A stretch of DNA of 64,000 bases from Desulfosediminicola flagellatus (GCF_005116655.2 NZ_CP050698.1:5536501-5600500); one strand, 5' to 3'; shown: positions 35,527-45,485, counted from the stretch's first letter. Numbers and translations: made by a program. Notes: generated by a model from the sequence alone, not told the origin.

Positions 35527-36324
35527 ATGCTGCAAATAGACAATTACCTCTATGCCTCCAGTTTGACTGAGGCATACAATACCCTGCAATCGGTACCTGG
35601 AAGTGTGGTACTTGGTGGCTGTGGATACATTCGGCTGGGTGCGCGCAGTATCAGTACCGCCATCGACCTGTCAAATCTTGATCTTAATTTTGTTCGCGAT
35701 ACAGGCTCAGCCATTGAAGTCGGTGCGATGACAACTCTGCGCAGCTTTGAGACCAATCCCACTATGACCCGTCTTGCTAATGGCGTACTGAAAAGTGCTG
35801 TAGAAAATATTGTCGGTGTGCAACTCAGAAATTGTGTCACCATCGGTGGAACTGTTGCTGGAAGATATCCATTCTCCGACCCGCTCACCGCATTACTGGC
35901 ACTAGATACAGAATTACAGTTTGTGAATCACGGCCGCGTCTCTTTAGAAGAGTACCTTTCGGGTAAAGGGTATAAAGATATCCTGGAGAAAATCATCATC
36001 CCTCAAGATGATCGCAGTGCTGCTTTCACCAGCATACGTAAATCGAAAACCGATTACGCTGTCTTGAATGTGGCTGTGGCAAAAAATGCGGATAACTACC
36101 GTATTGTTGTCGGCAGTCGGCCAGGTAAAGCTATGCTTTCAACTGATGCCGCCGATTATCTGACACAGAACGGCCTTGATGATAAAAGCGCTGCAGAAGC
36201 CGGCCGACTGGCAGCAGAGCAACTGCAGTTTGGTGACAATCCCAGAGGCAGCGGAGAATATCGCAAGGCTGTTTGTCCAGTTTTAATTACACGCGCTTTA
36301 ACGGAGGTGATGCATGCAGCTTAG
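35527..36324 (+). CDS. Molybdenum hydroxylase FAD-binding subunit (XdhB/CoxM-like)
   Basis: 265 residues of the FAD-binding medium subunit of xanthine dehydrogenase-type enzymes. VLGGCGYIRLGARS near residue 30 and QLRNCVTIGGTVAGRYPFSDPLTALLALD near 100 correspond to the two flavin-binding segments. It passes electrons from the iron-sulfur subunit to NAD or another acceptor. It overlaps the 2Fe-2S subunit gene by 11 bases. Confidence 0.88.
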   Translation: MLQIDNYLYASSLTEAYNTLQSVPGSVVLGGCGYIRLGARSISTAIDLSNLDLNFVRDTGSAIEVGAMTTLRSFETNPTMTRLANGVLKSAVENIVGVQLRNCVTIGGTVAGRYPFSDPLTALLALDTELQFVNHGRVSLEEYLSGKGYKDILEKIIIPQDDRSAAFTSIRKSKTDYAVLNVAVAKNADNYRIVVGSRPGKAMLSTDAADYLTQNGLDDKSAAEAGRLAAEQLQFGDNPRGSGEYRKAVCPVLITRALTEVMHAA

Positions 36325-36763
36325 CACTCAGATAAACGGCCGCACAATCACCCTCGATTTCCCAAACGGTGAATTCTTATACGATACCCTCAGACGCTAC
36401 GGATACCTCAGCGTAAAACAGGGATGTGATACAGGCTCATGCGGGCTATGTACAGTATGGCTCAATGGTAGCCCTGTACTCTCGTGCTCTACGCTGACAG
36501 CACGGGTGGGAGATAAAGAGATCACCACCATCGAAGCGCTGCAGGACGAAGCACATGAATTTGCCCAATTTATGGTGGCAGAAGGTGCAGAACAGTGCGG
36601 ATTCTGTTCTCCCGGCTTTACTTTGACTGTACTTGCCATGAAACGTGAGTTAAATGATCCGACAGAAGAGGCGATCAACCATTATCTTGCAGGAAATCTC
36701 TGTCGCTGTTCCGGATATAAGGGCCAGATGCGCGCTCTTAAAAAATTCATGGGGGTTGAGTAA
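36314..36763 (+). CDS. Molybdenum hydroxylase 2Fe-2S subunit (XdhC/CoxS-like)
   Basis: 149 residues. The N-terminal plant-type ferredoxin domain shows CDTGSCGLCTVWLNGSPVLSC, and the C-terminal helical domain shows CGFCSPGF and NLCRCSGY. These bind the two 2Fe-2S clusters that link the Mo centre and FAD. Its last base overlaps the start of the Mo subunit gene. Confidence 0.92.
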   Translation: MQLSTQINGRTITLDFPNGEFLYDTLRRYGYLSVKQGCDTGSCGLCTVWLNGSPVLSCSTLTARVGDKEITTIEALQDEAHEFAQFMVAEGAEQCGFCSPGFTLTVLAMKRELNDPTEEAINHYLAGNLCRCSGYKGQMRALKKFMGVE

Positions 36764-39072
36764 TGAAATTTGTTGGAAAAGGAATCCCCAAAGTTGACGG
36801 TATCGCTCTTGTCAAAGGAGCACCTGCATACACAAGCGATCTCGACATCAATAATAATGCACTGATAGTCAAGATCCTCCGAAGCCCTCATGCTTCAGCA
36901 AAAATACTCTCAATAGATACCAGCGAAGCAGAGGCGATGAATGGTGTAGAGTGTGTGTTAACACATGAAAACACACCCGAAACACGATTCACTCTTGCCG
37001 GTCAGTCATTCCCGGAACCATCACCATATGACCGTCGAATCCTTGATAACCAGATGCGTTATGTGGGTGATGAAGTTGCCATCGTTGCAGCCTGTGATGA
37101 AGCGACAGCCCTGGCAGCTCTCAAAACAATCAACGTTCAGTATGAAGTGCTGACACCGGTTCTGGACCCCGAAGATGCTCTCGACAACTCTACTCTGGTT
37201 CACGAAGAGCAACCATTTACCAATTTCCCCATTGGTAACGATGCCTCCAGAAACATCGCAGCCAGCCATTACACCGAACAGGGCGACGTGGAAGCAGAGT
37301 TGGCAAAATGTGATGTAGTCATTGAGCAGACTTACAACACCCAGGCACAGGCCCATGCCATGATGGAGACCTATCGTGCCTCCACTTCATTTGATGTAAA
37401 TGGTCGCCTGCAGGTGATGACTTCTACGCAAATCCCATATCATGTGCGTAGACACCTCTCTCGTGTACTTGATATACCACGAAGCAAAATCAAGGTGCTT
37501 AAACCGCGACTTGGTGGTGGTTTTGGCGGCAAACAGACTGCATCGGTTGAGATCTTCCCCGCTATTGTAACGATGAAGACCGGCAAACCGGCAAAAATCG
37601 TCTACACACGGCAGGAAACGTTTGCCTGCACAACCAGTCGTCACGCCATGCAGCTTAAGGTACGACTCGGTGCAGACAAGCAAGGCAACATTAAAGCGGT
37701 CGATATCTTCTGTACTTCCGATACCGGTGCCTACGGCGAACACGCCCCCACCGTTTTCTGGGTTGTTGGGCAAAAGACCATGCCGCTCTACAGCAAGGCA
37801 AAAGCCTGCCGTTATCACGGCCATGCTCTCTATACCAATAAAGCTCCTGCAGGTGCCTTAAGAGGTTATGGCGCTACTCAAGGGACATTTGCTCTTGAAT
37901 CAGCGGTTAATGAACTTGCAGCACAGCTTAAGATGGACCCGGCTGAACTGCGACTGAAAAATCTCATCTCAGAAGGTGAGGCACATCCTGAATTATCCGG
38001 ATCTACACCTGGGAATCCGTCTATCTTAAAATCGAGCAGCCTTCACCAGTGCATAAAAACAGGTAAAGAGCTGATCGGTTGGGACGAAAAATTCCCCAGT
38101 GTTAAAATCAGTGAAACAAAAGTGCGCGGCTACGGTATGGCAGTCACTATGCAGGGTTCGGGTATCGCCAAGATAGACACAGCCTCAGCAATGCTTAAAC
38201 TCAATGAAGACGGATTCTTCACCCTGAGCCATTCCGCATCTGATATGGGCCAGGGCTCCGACACCATACTCTGCCAGATTGCGGCTGAGATTCTCGATGT
38301 AGAAATGGATCAGGTTGTGGTGACAAGTTTCGATCTGGACACCCTGCCATACGACCCCGGCGCATATGCTTCAAGTGGCGCATATGTTACCGGCAAAGCA
38401 ACATGTATTGCTGCTGAAGACATGGTAAAGCAATTATGCACTGCAGCTGCCAAACTTATGGATAGTGATGTAAACGAGATTGAATACGGTGCAGGTGTCT
38501 TCACAACAGCAGACAACCGTACCATGGAGCTTTCTGAACTGGCGCAAACCTTATGCTCATTTGCAGGGATGGATATGCTGGTTGCTAAAGGCACATACGG
38601 CGGCGACACCTCACCACCACCTTTTATTGCAGGTTTTGCAGAGGTCGAGGTTGATCTTGAAACAGGTGAATCTGTAGTAACTGACTACGTTGCGGTGGTC
38701 GACTGCGGCAAGGTGCTCAACAAGAATCTTGCACGAATTCAAGTAGAAGGCGGAATTGCCATGGGCATCGGCATGGGCCTCTATGAAGAAGTTCGTTACA
38801 GCTCAAAAGGACGTCTCTCTACCAGTTCATTTATGGAATACAAAATTCCAAGCAGGCAGGATATCCATGATATCCAGGTGGCGTTCGAAGAAAGCCACGA
38901 ACCCACCGGACCCTATGGAGCGAAATCCATAGGGGAAGTTGTTTGTAACACGCCTCCACCAGCTATCGCTCAGGCGATCTTTAATGCCACAGGCATTCAA
39001 TTCAGGGAGTTGCCGATCACCGCCGAAAAGGTGTTGCTTGGTCGGTTAAAAGACAATGGTCAAAACAGATAA
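36763..39072 (+). CDS. Molybdenum hydroxylase Mo-binding subunit (xanthine dehydrogenase family)
   Basis: 769 residues. GGGFGGKQTASVEIFPAI near residue 248 and ALRGYGATQGTFALESAVNELA near 365 are Mo-cofactor-binding segments, and GPYGAKSIGEVVCNTPP near 710 carries the catalytic Glu. This three-subunit enzyme hydroxylates purines or another N-heterocycle. The adjacent YqeB, YqeC and MocA genes mark it as a candidate selenium-dependent molybdenum hydroxylase, with a labile Se ligand at Mo rather than selenocysteine in the chain. The exact substrate is not given by sequence; the nearby NCS2 permease (44166) favours xanthine or a related purine. Confidence 0.88.
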   Translation: MKFVGKGIPKVDGIALVKGAPAYTSDLDINNNALIVKILRSPHASAKILSIDTSEAEAMNGVECVLTHENTPETRFTLAGQSFPEPSPYDRRILDNQMRYVGDEVAIVAACDEATALAALKTINVQYEVLTPVLDPEDALDNSTLVHEEQPFTNFPIGNDASRNIAASHYTEQGDVEAELAKCDVVIEQTYNTQAQAHAMMETYRASTSFDVNGRLQVMTSTQIPYHVRRHLSRVLDIPRSKIKVLKPRLGGGFGGKQTASVEIFPAIVTMKTGKPAKIVYTRQETFACTTSRHAMQLKVRLGADKQGNIKAVDIFCTSDTGAYGEHAPTVFWVVGQKTMPLYSKAKACRYHGHALYTNKAPAGALRGYGATQGTFALESAVNELAAQLKMDPAELRLKNLISEGEAHPELSGSTPGNPSILKSSSLHQCIKTGKELIGWDEKFPSVKISETKVRGYGMAVTMQGSGIAKIDTASAMLKLNEDGFFTLSHSASDMGQGSDTILCQIAAEILDVEMDQVVVTSFDLDTLPYDPGAYASSGAYVTGKATCIAAEDMVKQLCTAAAKLMDSDVNEIEYGAGVFTTADNRTMELSELAQTLCSFAGMDMLVAKGTYGGDTSPPPFIAGFAEVEVDLETGESVVTDYVAVVDCGKVLNKNLARIQVEGGIAMGIGMGLYEEVRYSSKGRLSTSSFMEYKIPSRQDIHDIQVAFEESHEPTGPYGAKSIGEVVCNTPPPAIAQAIFNATGIQFRELPITAEKVLLGRLKDNGQNR

Positions 39073-39787
39073 CACAGGTACGTTCTTAACAGCTTTTGGT
39101 ATTCGCCCAAAGGATGTGGTGAGTATTATTGGTGCAGGCGGCAAGACATCACTGATGTTTCACCTGGCCCGTGAAGCTAAAAATCAGGGACTGAGGGTGC
39201 TGGTTACAACCAGCACCAGAATCCGTGTTCCTGAAGAGAGCCAGTATGATAGCATTGACCTCAGCGGCAAACTCTTCTCAGACCGGGAGATTCAGGACGC
39301 CGGTGTGTATGTTGGCGGCCTGCCCGATGAAGACCCTGAGAAAATCACCGGTGTTCGTAGCGATCTGCTCGCATACCAATGTAAAAAATTTGATCTGGTA
39401 CTGATTGAAGCTGATGGAGCCGCTGAAAAGCCGCTCAAAGGATGGAAGAGCACCGAGCCGGTTATAGCTGATTTCACAAGCACGACCATTGGTGTGGTAG
39501 ATATCCAGACAATCGGTAAAGAGATCTCTGAAGACCTCGTTCACCGACTGGAGATATTCAGCCAGATCACCGGAGCAGATGAAGGGGAGAACGTGCAACT
39601 TGGTCATCTATTGCGAATGATTGTTCACGATGATGGACTCTTTGGAAGCGCCTTCGGCCGGGAAATTCTCTATATTAATAAAGTCGAATCTGCGATGGAT
39701 ATACAATATTCCAAGCTCTTGCAATCACAGATGGAAGGCCTGAAAATGATAGCAGGAAGCGTACACGAGGCTACTATTTGTGAGTAG
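39056..39787 (+). CDS. yqeC: YqeC family, selenium-dependent hydroxylase accessory protein
   Basis: 243 residues. P-loop IIGAGGKTSLMFHLA near residue 25 and VLIEADGAAEKPLKGW near 114 are hallmarks of the YqeC family. The gene overlaps both the Mo subunit and the next gene. In comparative studies yqeC with yqeB marks genomes that insert labile selenium into Mo hydroxylases. It probably uses nucleotide hydrolysis in cofactor maturation. Confidence 0.85.
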   Translation: MVKTDNTGTFLTAFGIRPKDVVSIIGAGGKTSLMFHLAREAKNQGLRVLVTTSTRIRVPEESQYDSIDLSGKLFSDREIQDAGVYVGGLPDEDPEKITGVRSDLLAYQCKKFDLVLIEADGAAEKPLKGWKSTEPVIADFTSTTIGVVDIQTIGKEISEDLVHRLEIFSQITGADEGENVQLGHLLRMIVHDDGLFGSAFGREILYINKVESAMDIQYSKLLQSQMEGLKMIAGSVHEATICE

Positions 39788-40376
39788 TGTCGATGCCATT
39801 ATCCTTGCTTCAGGGCTCTCGCGCCGAATGGGGAGCAACAAGTTATTGCTCCCTCTTGGTGACTCCACGGTAATCGATCAGCTCCTGCAAACCTTTCCAT
39901 ATCACCTTTTTCAAAAGGTGATTCTGGTTACCGGTGATGAACAGATCGGCAAAATTGCCCATACCTATGATGTAACCATTTCGTATAACCACAATCCGGC
40001 ATCCGGAAAAAGCGGATCTATTCACTGTGGCCTTGCTGAAAGTACCGCACGCGACGGGGTAATGTTTACAGTGGCTGACCAGCCCTTTCTCACTCAGGAC
40101 ATTTTTCGTACTATTCTTGAATATTTTCGTCAAAACAATCAGACCATTGTTTATCCGGAGGTCAACGGTGTACCGCGCAACCCGGTAATATTTCCAGCTG
40201 TTTTCCTCAACGATCTCGAAGAACTTCGAGGTGATAGTGGTGGGCGCACACTCTTTGACCAATACCCGGATAAAACTCTGGCTGTTCCATTCGATTCAGC
40301 AGATGATTTCATGGATATTGACACACCCCAGACATATCAGGATGTAGTTTCTCGATGGAAGACAATACGCTCATAG
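39780..40376 (+). CDS. MocA-like molybdenum cofactor nucleotidyltransferase
   Basis: 198 residues, GTG start at 39780. ILASGLSRRMGSNKLLLPLGD near residue 7 is the nucleotidyltransferase signature, with VADQPFL near 99 and GDSGGR near 160 as in MocA. It should add CMP to molybdopterin, giving the dinucleotide cofactor used by Mo hydroxylases of bacteria. It overlaps YqeC by eight bases and YqeB by 22 bases. Confidence 0.85.
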   Translation: MSSVDAIILASGLSRRMGSNKLLLPLGDSTVIDQLLQTFPYHLFQKVILVTGDEQIGKIAHTYDVTISYNHNPASGKSGSIHCGLAESTARDGVMFTVADQPFLTQDIFRTILEYFRQNNQTIVYPEVNGVPRNPVIFPAVFLNDLEELRGDSGGRTLFDQYPDKTLAVPFDSADDFMDIDTPQTYQDVVSRWKTIRS

Positions 40377-41167
40377 TTGTCCGTGGCGGTGGTGATATCG
40401 CCACGGGCACCATCTGCCGATTGCACCGCTGCGGCTATAAAGTGCTGGTACTTGAGATAGCTCAACCCAGAGCGATCCGACGGACAGTCTCTCTTGCCGA
40501 TGCGGTTTATACCGGTAGCCACACTGTGGAAGGCGTTACCGCAGTACTCGCTGATAACATCGAACACTGTGATAAGATCTGGCAGAACGATGCTGTTGCA
40601 ATAATGGTTGACCCCAAAGCTGAATGCCTGCTAGCCTTAAAACCATTAGCTCTTGTTGATGCTGTTCTGGCAAAAATAAATCTTGGCACCACGAAAGATA
40701 TGGCAGCAATCACCATAGCGCTCGGACCAGGCTTTTCAGCAGGCGAAGACGTCGATGCAGTCATAGAAACAGCACGCGGCCACAACCTTGGCCGTGTGAT
40801 TTACACTGGCTCTGCACTCCCGAATACAGGAATCCCCGGTTCAGTGGGAGGATACAGCGCAGAGCGGGTTATTTATGCGGAGAATTCGGGTACCCTTGTT
40901 ATTGTCAAAGATATAGGAAGCATCGTCAAAAAGGGAGAGGTTATCGCAACCATTGATAACGTACCGGTATATGCCCCTTTTGAAGGTGTGATCCGCGGAA
41001 TGATTCAAAATAACAGCCCAGTGAAAAGGCAGCTGAAAATTGCCGATATTGACCCGCGCCTTTCAGCTACTGAATATTGCTTAACCATCTCGGACAAAGC
41101 CCGCTGCATAAGCGGTGGTGTTCTTGAAGCCATCCTTTTTCTCCAATCTTCACCCTCTATACACTAA
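40355..41167 (+). CDS. yqeB: YqeB/EF2563-family selenium-dependent Mo-hydroxylase maturation protein
   Basis: 270 residues. VRGGGDIATGTICRLHRCGYKVLVLE near residue 8 is the Rossmann-like signature; ALGPGFSAGEDVDAVIETARGHNLGRVIYTG near 122 and the GVIRGMIQ region near 212 are typical of the EF2563 family. With YqeC it is the accepted genomic marker for the selenium-cofactor trait. Biochemical role unknown. Confidence 0.85.
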   Translation: MEDNTLIVVRGGGDIATGTICRLHRCGYKVLVLEIAQPRAIRRTVSLADAVYTGSHTVEGVTAVLADNIEHCDKIWQNDAVAIMVDPKAECLLALKPLALVDAVLAKINLGTTKDMAAITIALGPGFSAGEDVDAVIETARGHNLGRVIYTGSALPNTGIPGSVGGYSAERVIYAENSGTLVIVKDIGSIVKKGEVIATIDNVPVYAPFEGVIRGMIQNNSPVKRQLKIADIDPRLSATEYCLTISDKARCISGGVLEAILFLQSSPSIH

Positions 41168-41170
41168 ACG

Positions 41171-41980
41171 ATGGATATTGAAATTTTACAAACACTCAAC
41201 CGCTGCATAGAAGCAAACGAACCTGTCGCTCTTGTCACAGTTATTGCCAATACCGGCTCGTCCCCGGGTAAAGCCGGAGCAATGATGAGTGTACAGTCTG
41301 ACAAGCGTATCTGCGGCACCATCGGAGGTGGCAATCTTGAGTTTCAGGCGATTGATGAAGCTGTTAGCTGCCTCGCTTCAGGCAAAAGCAAAGAGGTGAG
41401 CTACGCCCTGAAACCGGGCGGAGATCTTGGTATGACCTGCGGGGGAGAATTGCGGATTTTTATCAGGATCTTCAAGGCTCAATCGCAATTGATAATAGTC
41501 GGTGGCGGCCATATAGGTCTTGAGCTGTATCAGCTTGCCGTGCATCAGGGATTTCAGGTAACTGTCATTGATGACCGTGAAGAAATAGTGAGCCCGCAAC
41601 GGTTCCCACATGCAAACCGTATTTTCACAAACAATATTGTCAAAACCCTGCAGGAATTTGCAATATCTCCAAATAGCTACATAACGATTGCCAGCAGATC
41701 CCACGATACAGACAGGCAGGCCCTTGAAGCGGTTGTTACCTCTAATGCAGCATATATAGGTATGATCGGCAGTCGCAACAAAATTAGGCTAACGCTCAAA
41801 CACCTCATAAACACAGGTGTTTCACGTGAAAACGTCGCGGCTGTTTATGCACCGATGGGGCTCAATATTGCTTCCATTGTCCCGAAAGAGATTGCTGTAA
41901 GTATTATCAGTGAGATACTGCTGGTTAAAAATAACGGCTCACCGCAACATATGCGAACAGTGAAAGACATAGAGTATTAG
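41171..41980 (+). CDS. XdhC-family Mo-cofactor maturation protein
   Basis: 269 residues. NTGSSPGKAGAMMSV...GTIGGGNLE near residues 29-58 is the XdhC/CoxI motif, and IIVGGGHIGLELYQLA near 107 opens a Rossmann domain. XdhC proteins bind the Mo cofactor, help its sulfuration and insert it into the enzyme. In the selenium variant a related step may insert selenium. It starts three bases after the YqeB stop. Confidence 0.87.
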   Translation: MDIEILQTLNRCIEANEPVALVTVIANTGSSPGKAGAMMSVQSDKRICGTIGGGNLEFQAIDEAVSCLASGKSKEVSYALKPGGDLGMTCGGELRIFIRIFKAQSQLIIVGGGHIGLELYQLAVHQGFQVTVIDDREEIVSPQRFPHANRIFTNNIVKTLQEFAISPNSYITIASRSHDTDRQALEAVVTSNAAYIGMIGSRNKIRLTLKHLINTGVSRENVAAVYAPMGLNIASIVPKEIAVSIISEILLVKNNGSPQHMRTVKDIEY

Positions 41981-42194
41981 CGTCACGTCAACGCTGATCT
42001 CTCAGTATTTTGCTTATCCACCTCTGGAGCCCTGCTGAAAAGTTACAGGTTGAAGATAGATGAAAGGTCTTTGCCTTTTACACAATGAATACGAGTACTA
42101 ACCTAAAAACATAAATAGATGGCGTGAACGGGTTATTCCGAACACAACAGTCTGTTACTTCAAAAACCGCCAATTCAATTTCTCAGGAAACCCT

Positions 42195-43028
42195 ATGCTC
42201 AATTTTACCATTGATACCGAAACATGTATCGCCTGCGGCCAGTGTGCCAGTGACTGTCCTGCCATGATTATCAGTATGGAAACAGGATTGCCGACCATTC
42301 ATCCGGATCTTGAACAGTTTTGTATTGGCTGTATGCACTGCGTAGCTATCTGCAGCGAGGGTTCCGTTTCGATTCTCGGTTACGGTCCCCAAGAGGGTAT
42401 GGAGTTCAGCAAGGATATGTGGCCTGAACCCGAAAAGATGGAAGCTCTCATCAAAGGGCGAAGATCCACGAGAAATTATCAGGAGCGAAATGTTGATTCG
42501 GCGCTCATCAATAAGCTTGTAGAAGTAGCCTCACATGCACCGAGTGGTCACAATGACCGTGGACTGCTCTTCACCCTGCTTGATGATAAAGGCTGTGTAT
42601 TTGATCTTCGTGAAAAGACCTTTGAAGAACTCGACACATTGATCGAGGCGAATAAGCTGCCGGAAGGAATGGAGATGTTTATCGATATCAGCAATGCCTG
42701 GAAACATTCCGGAAAAGATATCCTTTTCAGGGGTGCCCCGCATCTGCTGATAGTGTCGGCAAGCGAAGAGTGTGCATCTCCCCTGCATGACGCTATCATC
42801 GCCTTATCGACATTTGAACTCTACGCTGCCAGTAAAGGCATTGGCACAATCTGGAATGGGCTTGCAACCCTCACCATTTCTGAAATTCTCCCGTCCCTGA
42901 GAACAACCCTCGGCATTCCGGAAGATCATAAAATTGGTTACGTGATGGGATTTGGACTGCCTGCAATCAACTTTAAACGAACCATCAACCGTGGTGCACC
43001 AAACATTAACAGAGTTACATCTATCTGA
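42195..43028 (+). CDS. Ferredoxin-nitroreductase fusion protein
   Basis: 277 residues. Two N-terminal 4Fe-4S motifs (CIACGQCASDCP and CIGCMHCVAIC) are followed by an FMN-binding nitroreductase domain starting near RRSTRNYQER (residue ~90) and APSGHNDRG. It accepts electrons through the ferredoxin part and reduces a small substrate. Located 214 bases after the hydroxylase operon and ended by a strong terminator; it may share the regulation of that operon, but this is not shown. Confidence 0.85.
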   Translation: MLNFTIDTETCIACGQCASDCPAMIISMETGLPTIHPDLEQFCIGCMHCVAICSEGSVSILGYGPQEGMEFSKDMWPEPEKMEALIKGRRSTRNYQERNVDSALINKLVEVASHAPSGHNDRGLLFTLLDDKGCVFDLREKTFEELDTLIEANKLPEGMEMFIDISNAWKHSGKDILFRGAPHLLIVSASEECASPLHDAIIALSTFELYAASKGIGTIWNGLATLTISEILPSLRTTLGIPEDHKIGYVMGFGLPAINFKRTINRGAPNINRVTSI

Positions 43029-43053
43029 GACTGACGTATTGATATGTAATAAA

Positions 43054-43087
43054 AAAACGGGCAGGATCATATGATCCTGCCCGTTTT
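43054..43087 (+). terminator. Rho-independent terminator after the nitroreductase gene
   Basis: A perfect 34-base palindrome, AAAACGGGCAGGATCAT and its reverse complement, followed by a T-rich end (TTTT). It closes the plus-strand operon and could also act on the minus strand. Confidence 0.9.
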
Positions 43088-43252
43088 ACCAGTCGTATCA
43101 GAAACATCCTGATTACCCTGTTTTTTTTTTACGATTTGTAATGGGCTGCCAGCCTAAGAGACTTGCGATTCACAATACTTGAGTATGGGAATCTCAAAAG
43201 GGACGCTGGATAGCAGTCTCTATCAGCTCGCCCGAAATGTGAAATATTCAGG

Positions 43253-43681
43253 TTAAGCTACAGTTACAAGCTCGAGGTCGAAAATCAGGGTCTCGCCAGC
43301 AAGTGGCGGATTACCGTCAAGTACAACAGAATTTTCTTTCAACTCGGCAACAACTACAAGAACAGCCTCATCGTCTTCGTCGGTAAGCTCAAGCTCATCG
43401 CCAACGGTGAGTTCAAAATCGCCTGGCATTTCTTCGAGAGGCACTTCAATAACCATCTCTTCACTGCGCATACCGTATGCTTTCTCTGGAGTCAGGGTGA
43501 TGGTCTTCTTATCGCCCACAACCATGGTCAAAATTCCTTCCTCAAAGCCTTCAATCAGGTCGCCCTGGCCGAGGGTGAACTCCAATGGCTCTTCACCTGC
43601 TGTGGAATCAAATATGCTGCCGTCTTCAAATCTGCCTGTATAGTGGACGGATACTTTATCGCCGTTTTTTGCCTGAGTCAT
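43253..43681 (-). CDS. SlyD-type FKBP peptidyl-prolyl isomerase
   Basis: 142 residues from ATG 43681, with AAAGGAG nearby. KVSVHYTGRFEDGSIFDST opens the FKBP domain; FTLGQGDLIEGFEEGILTMVVGDKK and TPEKAYGMRSEEM follow, with an insert-in-flap domain between. SlyD proteins fold proteins in the cytosol, and some deliver nickel. The metal-binding His/Cys tail of E. coli SlyD is absent here. Confidence 0.88.
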   Translation of the reverse strand: MTQAKNGDKVSVHYTGRFEDGSIFDSTAGEEPLEFTLGQGDLIEGFEEGILTMVVGDKKTITLTPEKAYGMRSEEMVIEVPLEEMPGDFELTVGDELELTDEDDEAVLVVVAELKENSVVLDGNPPLAGETLIFDLELVTVA

Positions 43682-44083
43682 GTCGTACTCCTTTAATCTA
43701 CAATCTGTGTAGTCTGTTCTAAAAAAAACGCGAACCGACGTATCCATACGCCACCCCACGTTCTGTCAATAATAAATCCTATCAATAATCGTTTGTAACA
43801 GGGATTTCTTCAAAGAGAGTATCGGTACAGAAAAACTGCTATCTGGAACTTCCGGAAGTAGTACTTCAGTCACCTGGCAGTGATCAACCTCATATGTGGG
43901 TGACCGGCAAAAACGATTTAGACAGTGCAAATACCAGCTATGTGAGCAAATTACAATCGTAATCTGCCCCTGGTCACAACCCATTCAGGATGTCTAAAAC
44001 AGGGATTATGCAAAGCTGATACCATTATCCACTTATATTAATACGATGCCAAATAAACATACCATCTAACTCTCCTAAAAGAA

Positions 44084-44119
44084 AAAGGGTGCTGACCCGA
44101 AATTGGATCAGCACCCTTT
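44084..44119 (-). terminator. Terminator of the NCS2 permease gene
   Basis: Arms AAAGGGTGCTGA and TCAGCACCCTTT around a 12-base loop. On the minus strand it is followed by a T-run (from AAAA at 44082-44086), as expected for the permease gene ending at 44166. Confidence 0.85.
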
Positions 44120-44165
44120 ACTTACTACTCTTTCTGTCACAAGAGGCTATAGCGGCGGCTCTATG

Positions 44166-45485
44166 TTAATCATCAAGGGATTCAGGCAGGATCATGTTCA
44201 GGACAATTGCAAGAATTGCTGCAGGCAGAATTCCTGAAGTAAGCAGAATTTTCAGTGTACCCGGTACATGCTGCAACGCCTCGGGAACAGCCTGAAGACC
44301 GAGCCCGATTGAAAGAGAAATTGCCAGAATCAGCATATTTCGTCTGTTCCAGATAACGTCACTCAACATAGTAACACCTGCGGAGACAACCATACCGAAC
44401 ATCACGATAACACCACCACCAAGAACTGAGATCGGCATTGCCGCGATAAGTGCACCAACTTTTGGAATAAGGCCTGCACATACCAGAAACAGTGCACCGA
44501 AAGTAACAACATGACGACTCATTACACCGGTCATTGAGATAAGTCCGACGTTCTGACTAAACGATGTATTAGGTAGACCACCAAACAGACCGGAAAGCGC
44601 AGTTCCCAGGCCATCAGCCATGGTACCACCAGCGATCTCTTTATCGGTTGCCTCACGACCGGCACCACCTTTGGTAATACCCGAGATATCACCAACGGTC
44701 TCAATTGCCGAAACAAAAGACATCAGACACATACCAATTATTGCAGCCATGTTGAATTCGACACCAAATTTCATTGGAGAAGGCACCGAAAACCATGCAG
44801 CGCTACCGACCTTGCCAAAGTTTACCATTCCCATCGGGATGGCGACAACATAACCGACAATAAGCGCGATCAGTACAGCTGCAGTTGAGGTCATACCTTT
44901 AGTGAAAAACTTTAGACCCATGGTCACAACGATAACAATCAATGCAAGCGCCCAGTGATTAAGCGCACCAAACTCAGGTTTACCCATAAGCGGCACACCG
45001 CCCGCAGCATATTTAACCCCCACTGGAATTAACGCCAGACCGATTGTCAGAACAACAATACCTGTCACCAGAGGTGGCAACAGATTACGCATTCTGCCAA
45101 TCACCGTTCCAAGACAGAAATGGAAAATCCCGCCAACAATAACACCACCGAAAAGTGCTGCCATTCCTGCAGTTTTGACGATCGGAATCATAATCGGAAT
45201 AAAGGCAAAACTGGTACCCTGTACGATAGGGAGACGAGCACCTACAGGCCCTAAACCAATAGTCTGCAGCAGGGTTGAAATGCCGGCAAAAACCATGACG
45301 ATCTGAATCATATAGACCATCTCAGCAGAGCCAAAAGAAAAACCGGCCGCCAATGCCACTATTATTGCTGGCGTAACGTTACTGGCAAACATCGCAAGAA
45401 CATGCTGAATACCCAGCGGTATCGACTGCCCTAAAGGTGGTAAGTAATCGGGGTTCCTTAAATCTTCACTACGTGTAATTCCCAT
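44166..45485 (-). CDS. NCS2-family uracil/xanthine permease
   Basis: About 439 residues from ATG 45485, which has AAGAGG six bases upstream; two in-frame ATGs farther out (45530, 45509) are less well placed. Some 12-14 membrane helices. SFAFIPIMIPIV near residue 95, FSFGSAEMVYMIQ near 50, and GLPNTSFSQNVGLISMTGVMSRHV near 305 match xanthine/urate transporters of the NAT family. It imports a purine or pyrimidine with protons. With the Mo hydroxylase it suggests purine catabolism or salvage. Confidence 0.88.
   Translation of the reverse strand: MGITRSEDLRNPDYLPPLGQSIPLGIQHVLAMFASNVTPAIIVALAAGFSFGSAEMVYMIQIVMVFAGISTLLQTIGLGPVGARLPIVQGTSFAFIPIMIPIVKTAGMAALFGGVIVGGIFHFCLGTVIGRMRNLLPPLVTGIVVLTIGLALIPVGVKYAAGGVPLMGKPEFGALNHWALALIVIVVTMGLKFFTKGMTSTAAVLIALIVGYVVAIPMGMVNFGKVGSAAWFSVPSPMKFGVEFNMAAIIGMCLMSFVSAIETVGDISGITKGGAGREATDKEIAGGTMADGLGTALSGLFGGLPNTSFSQNVGLISMTGVMSRHVVTFGALFLVCAGLIPKVGALIAAMPISVLGGGVIVMFGMVVSAGVTMLSDVIWNRRNMLILAISLSIGLGLQAVPEALQHVPGTLKILLTSGILPAAILAIVLNMILPESLDD

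Noticed and set aside
43766-43984. A 72-residue frame on the minus strand upstream of slyD
   Set aside because: No ribosome site, unusual composition rich in Cys and Ser with no motif; treated as noise.
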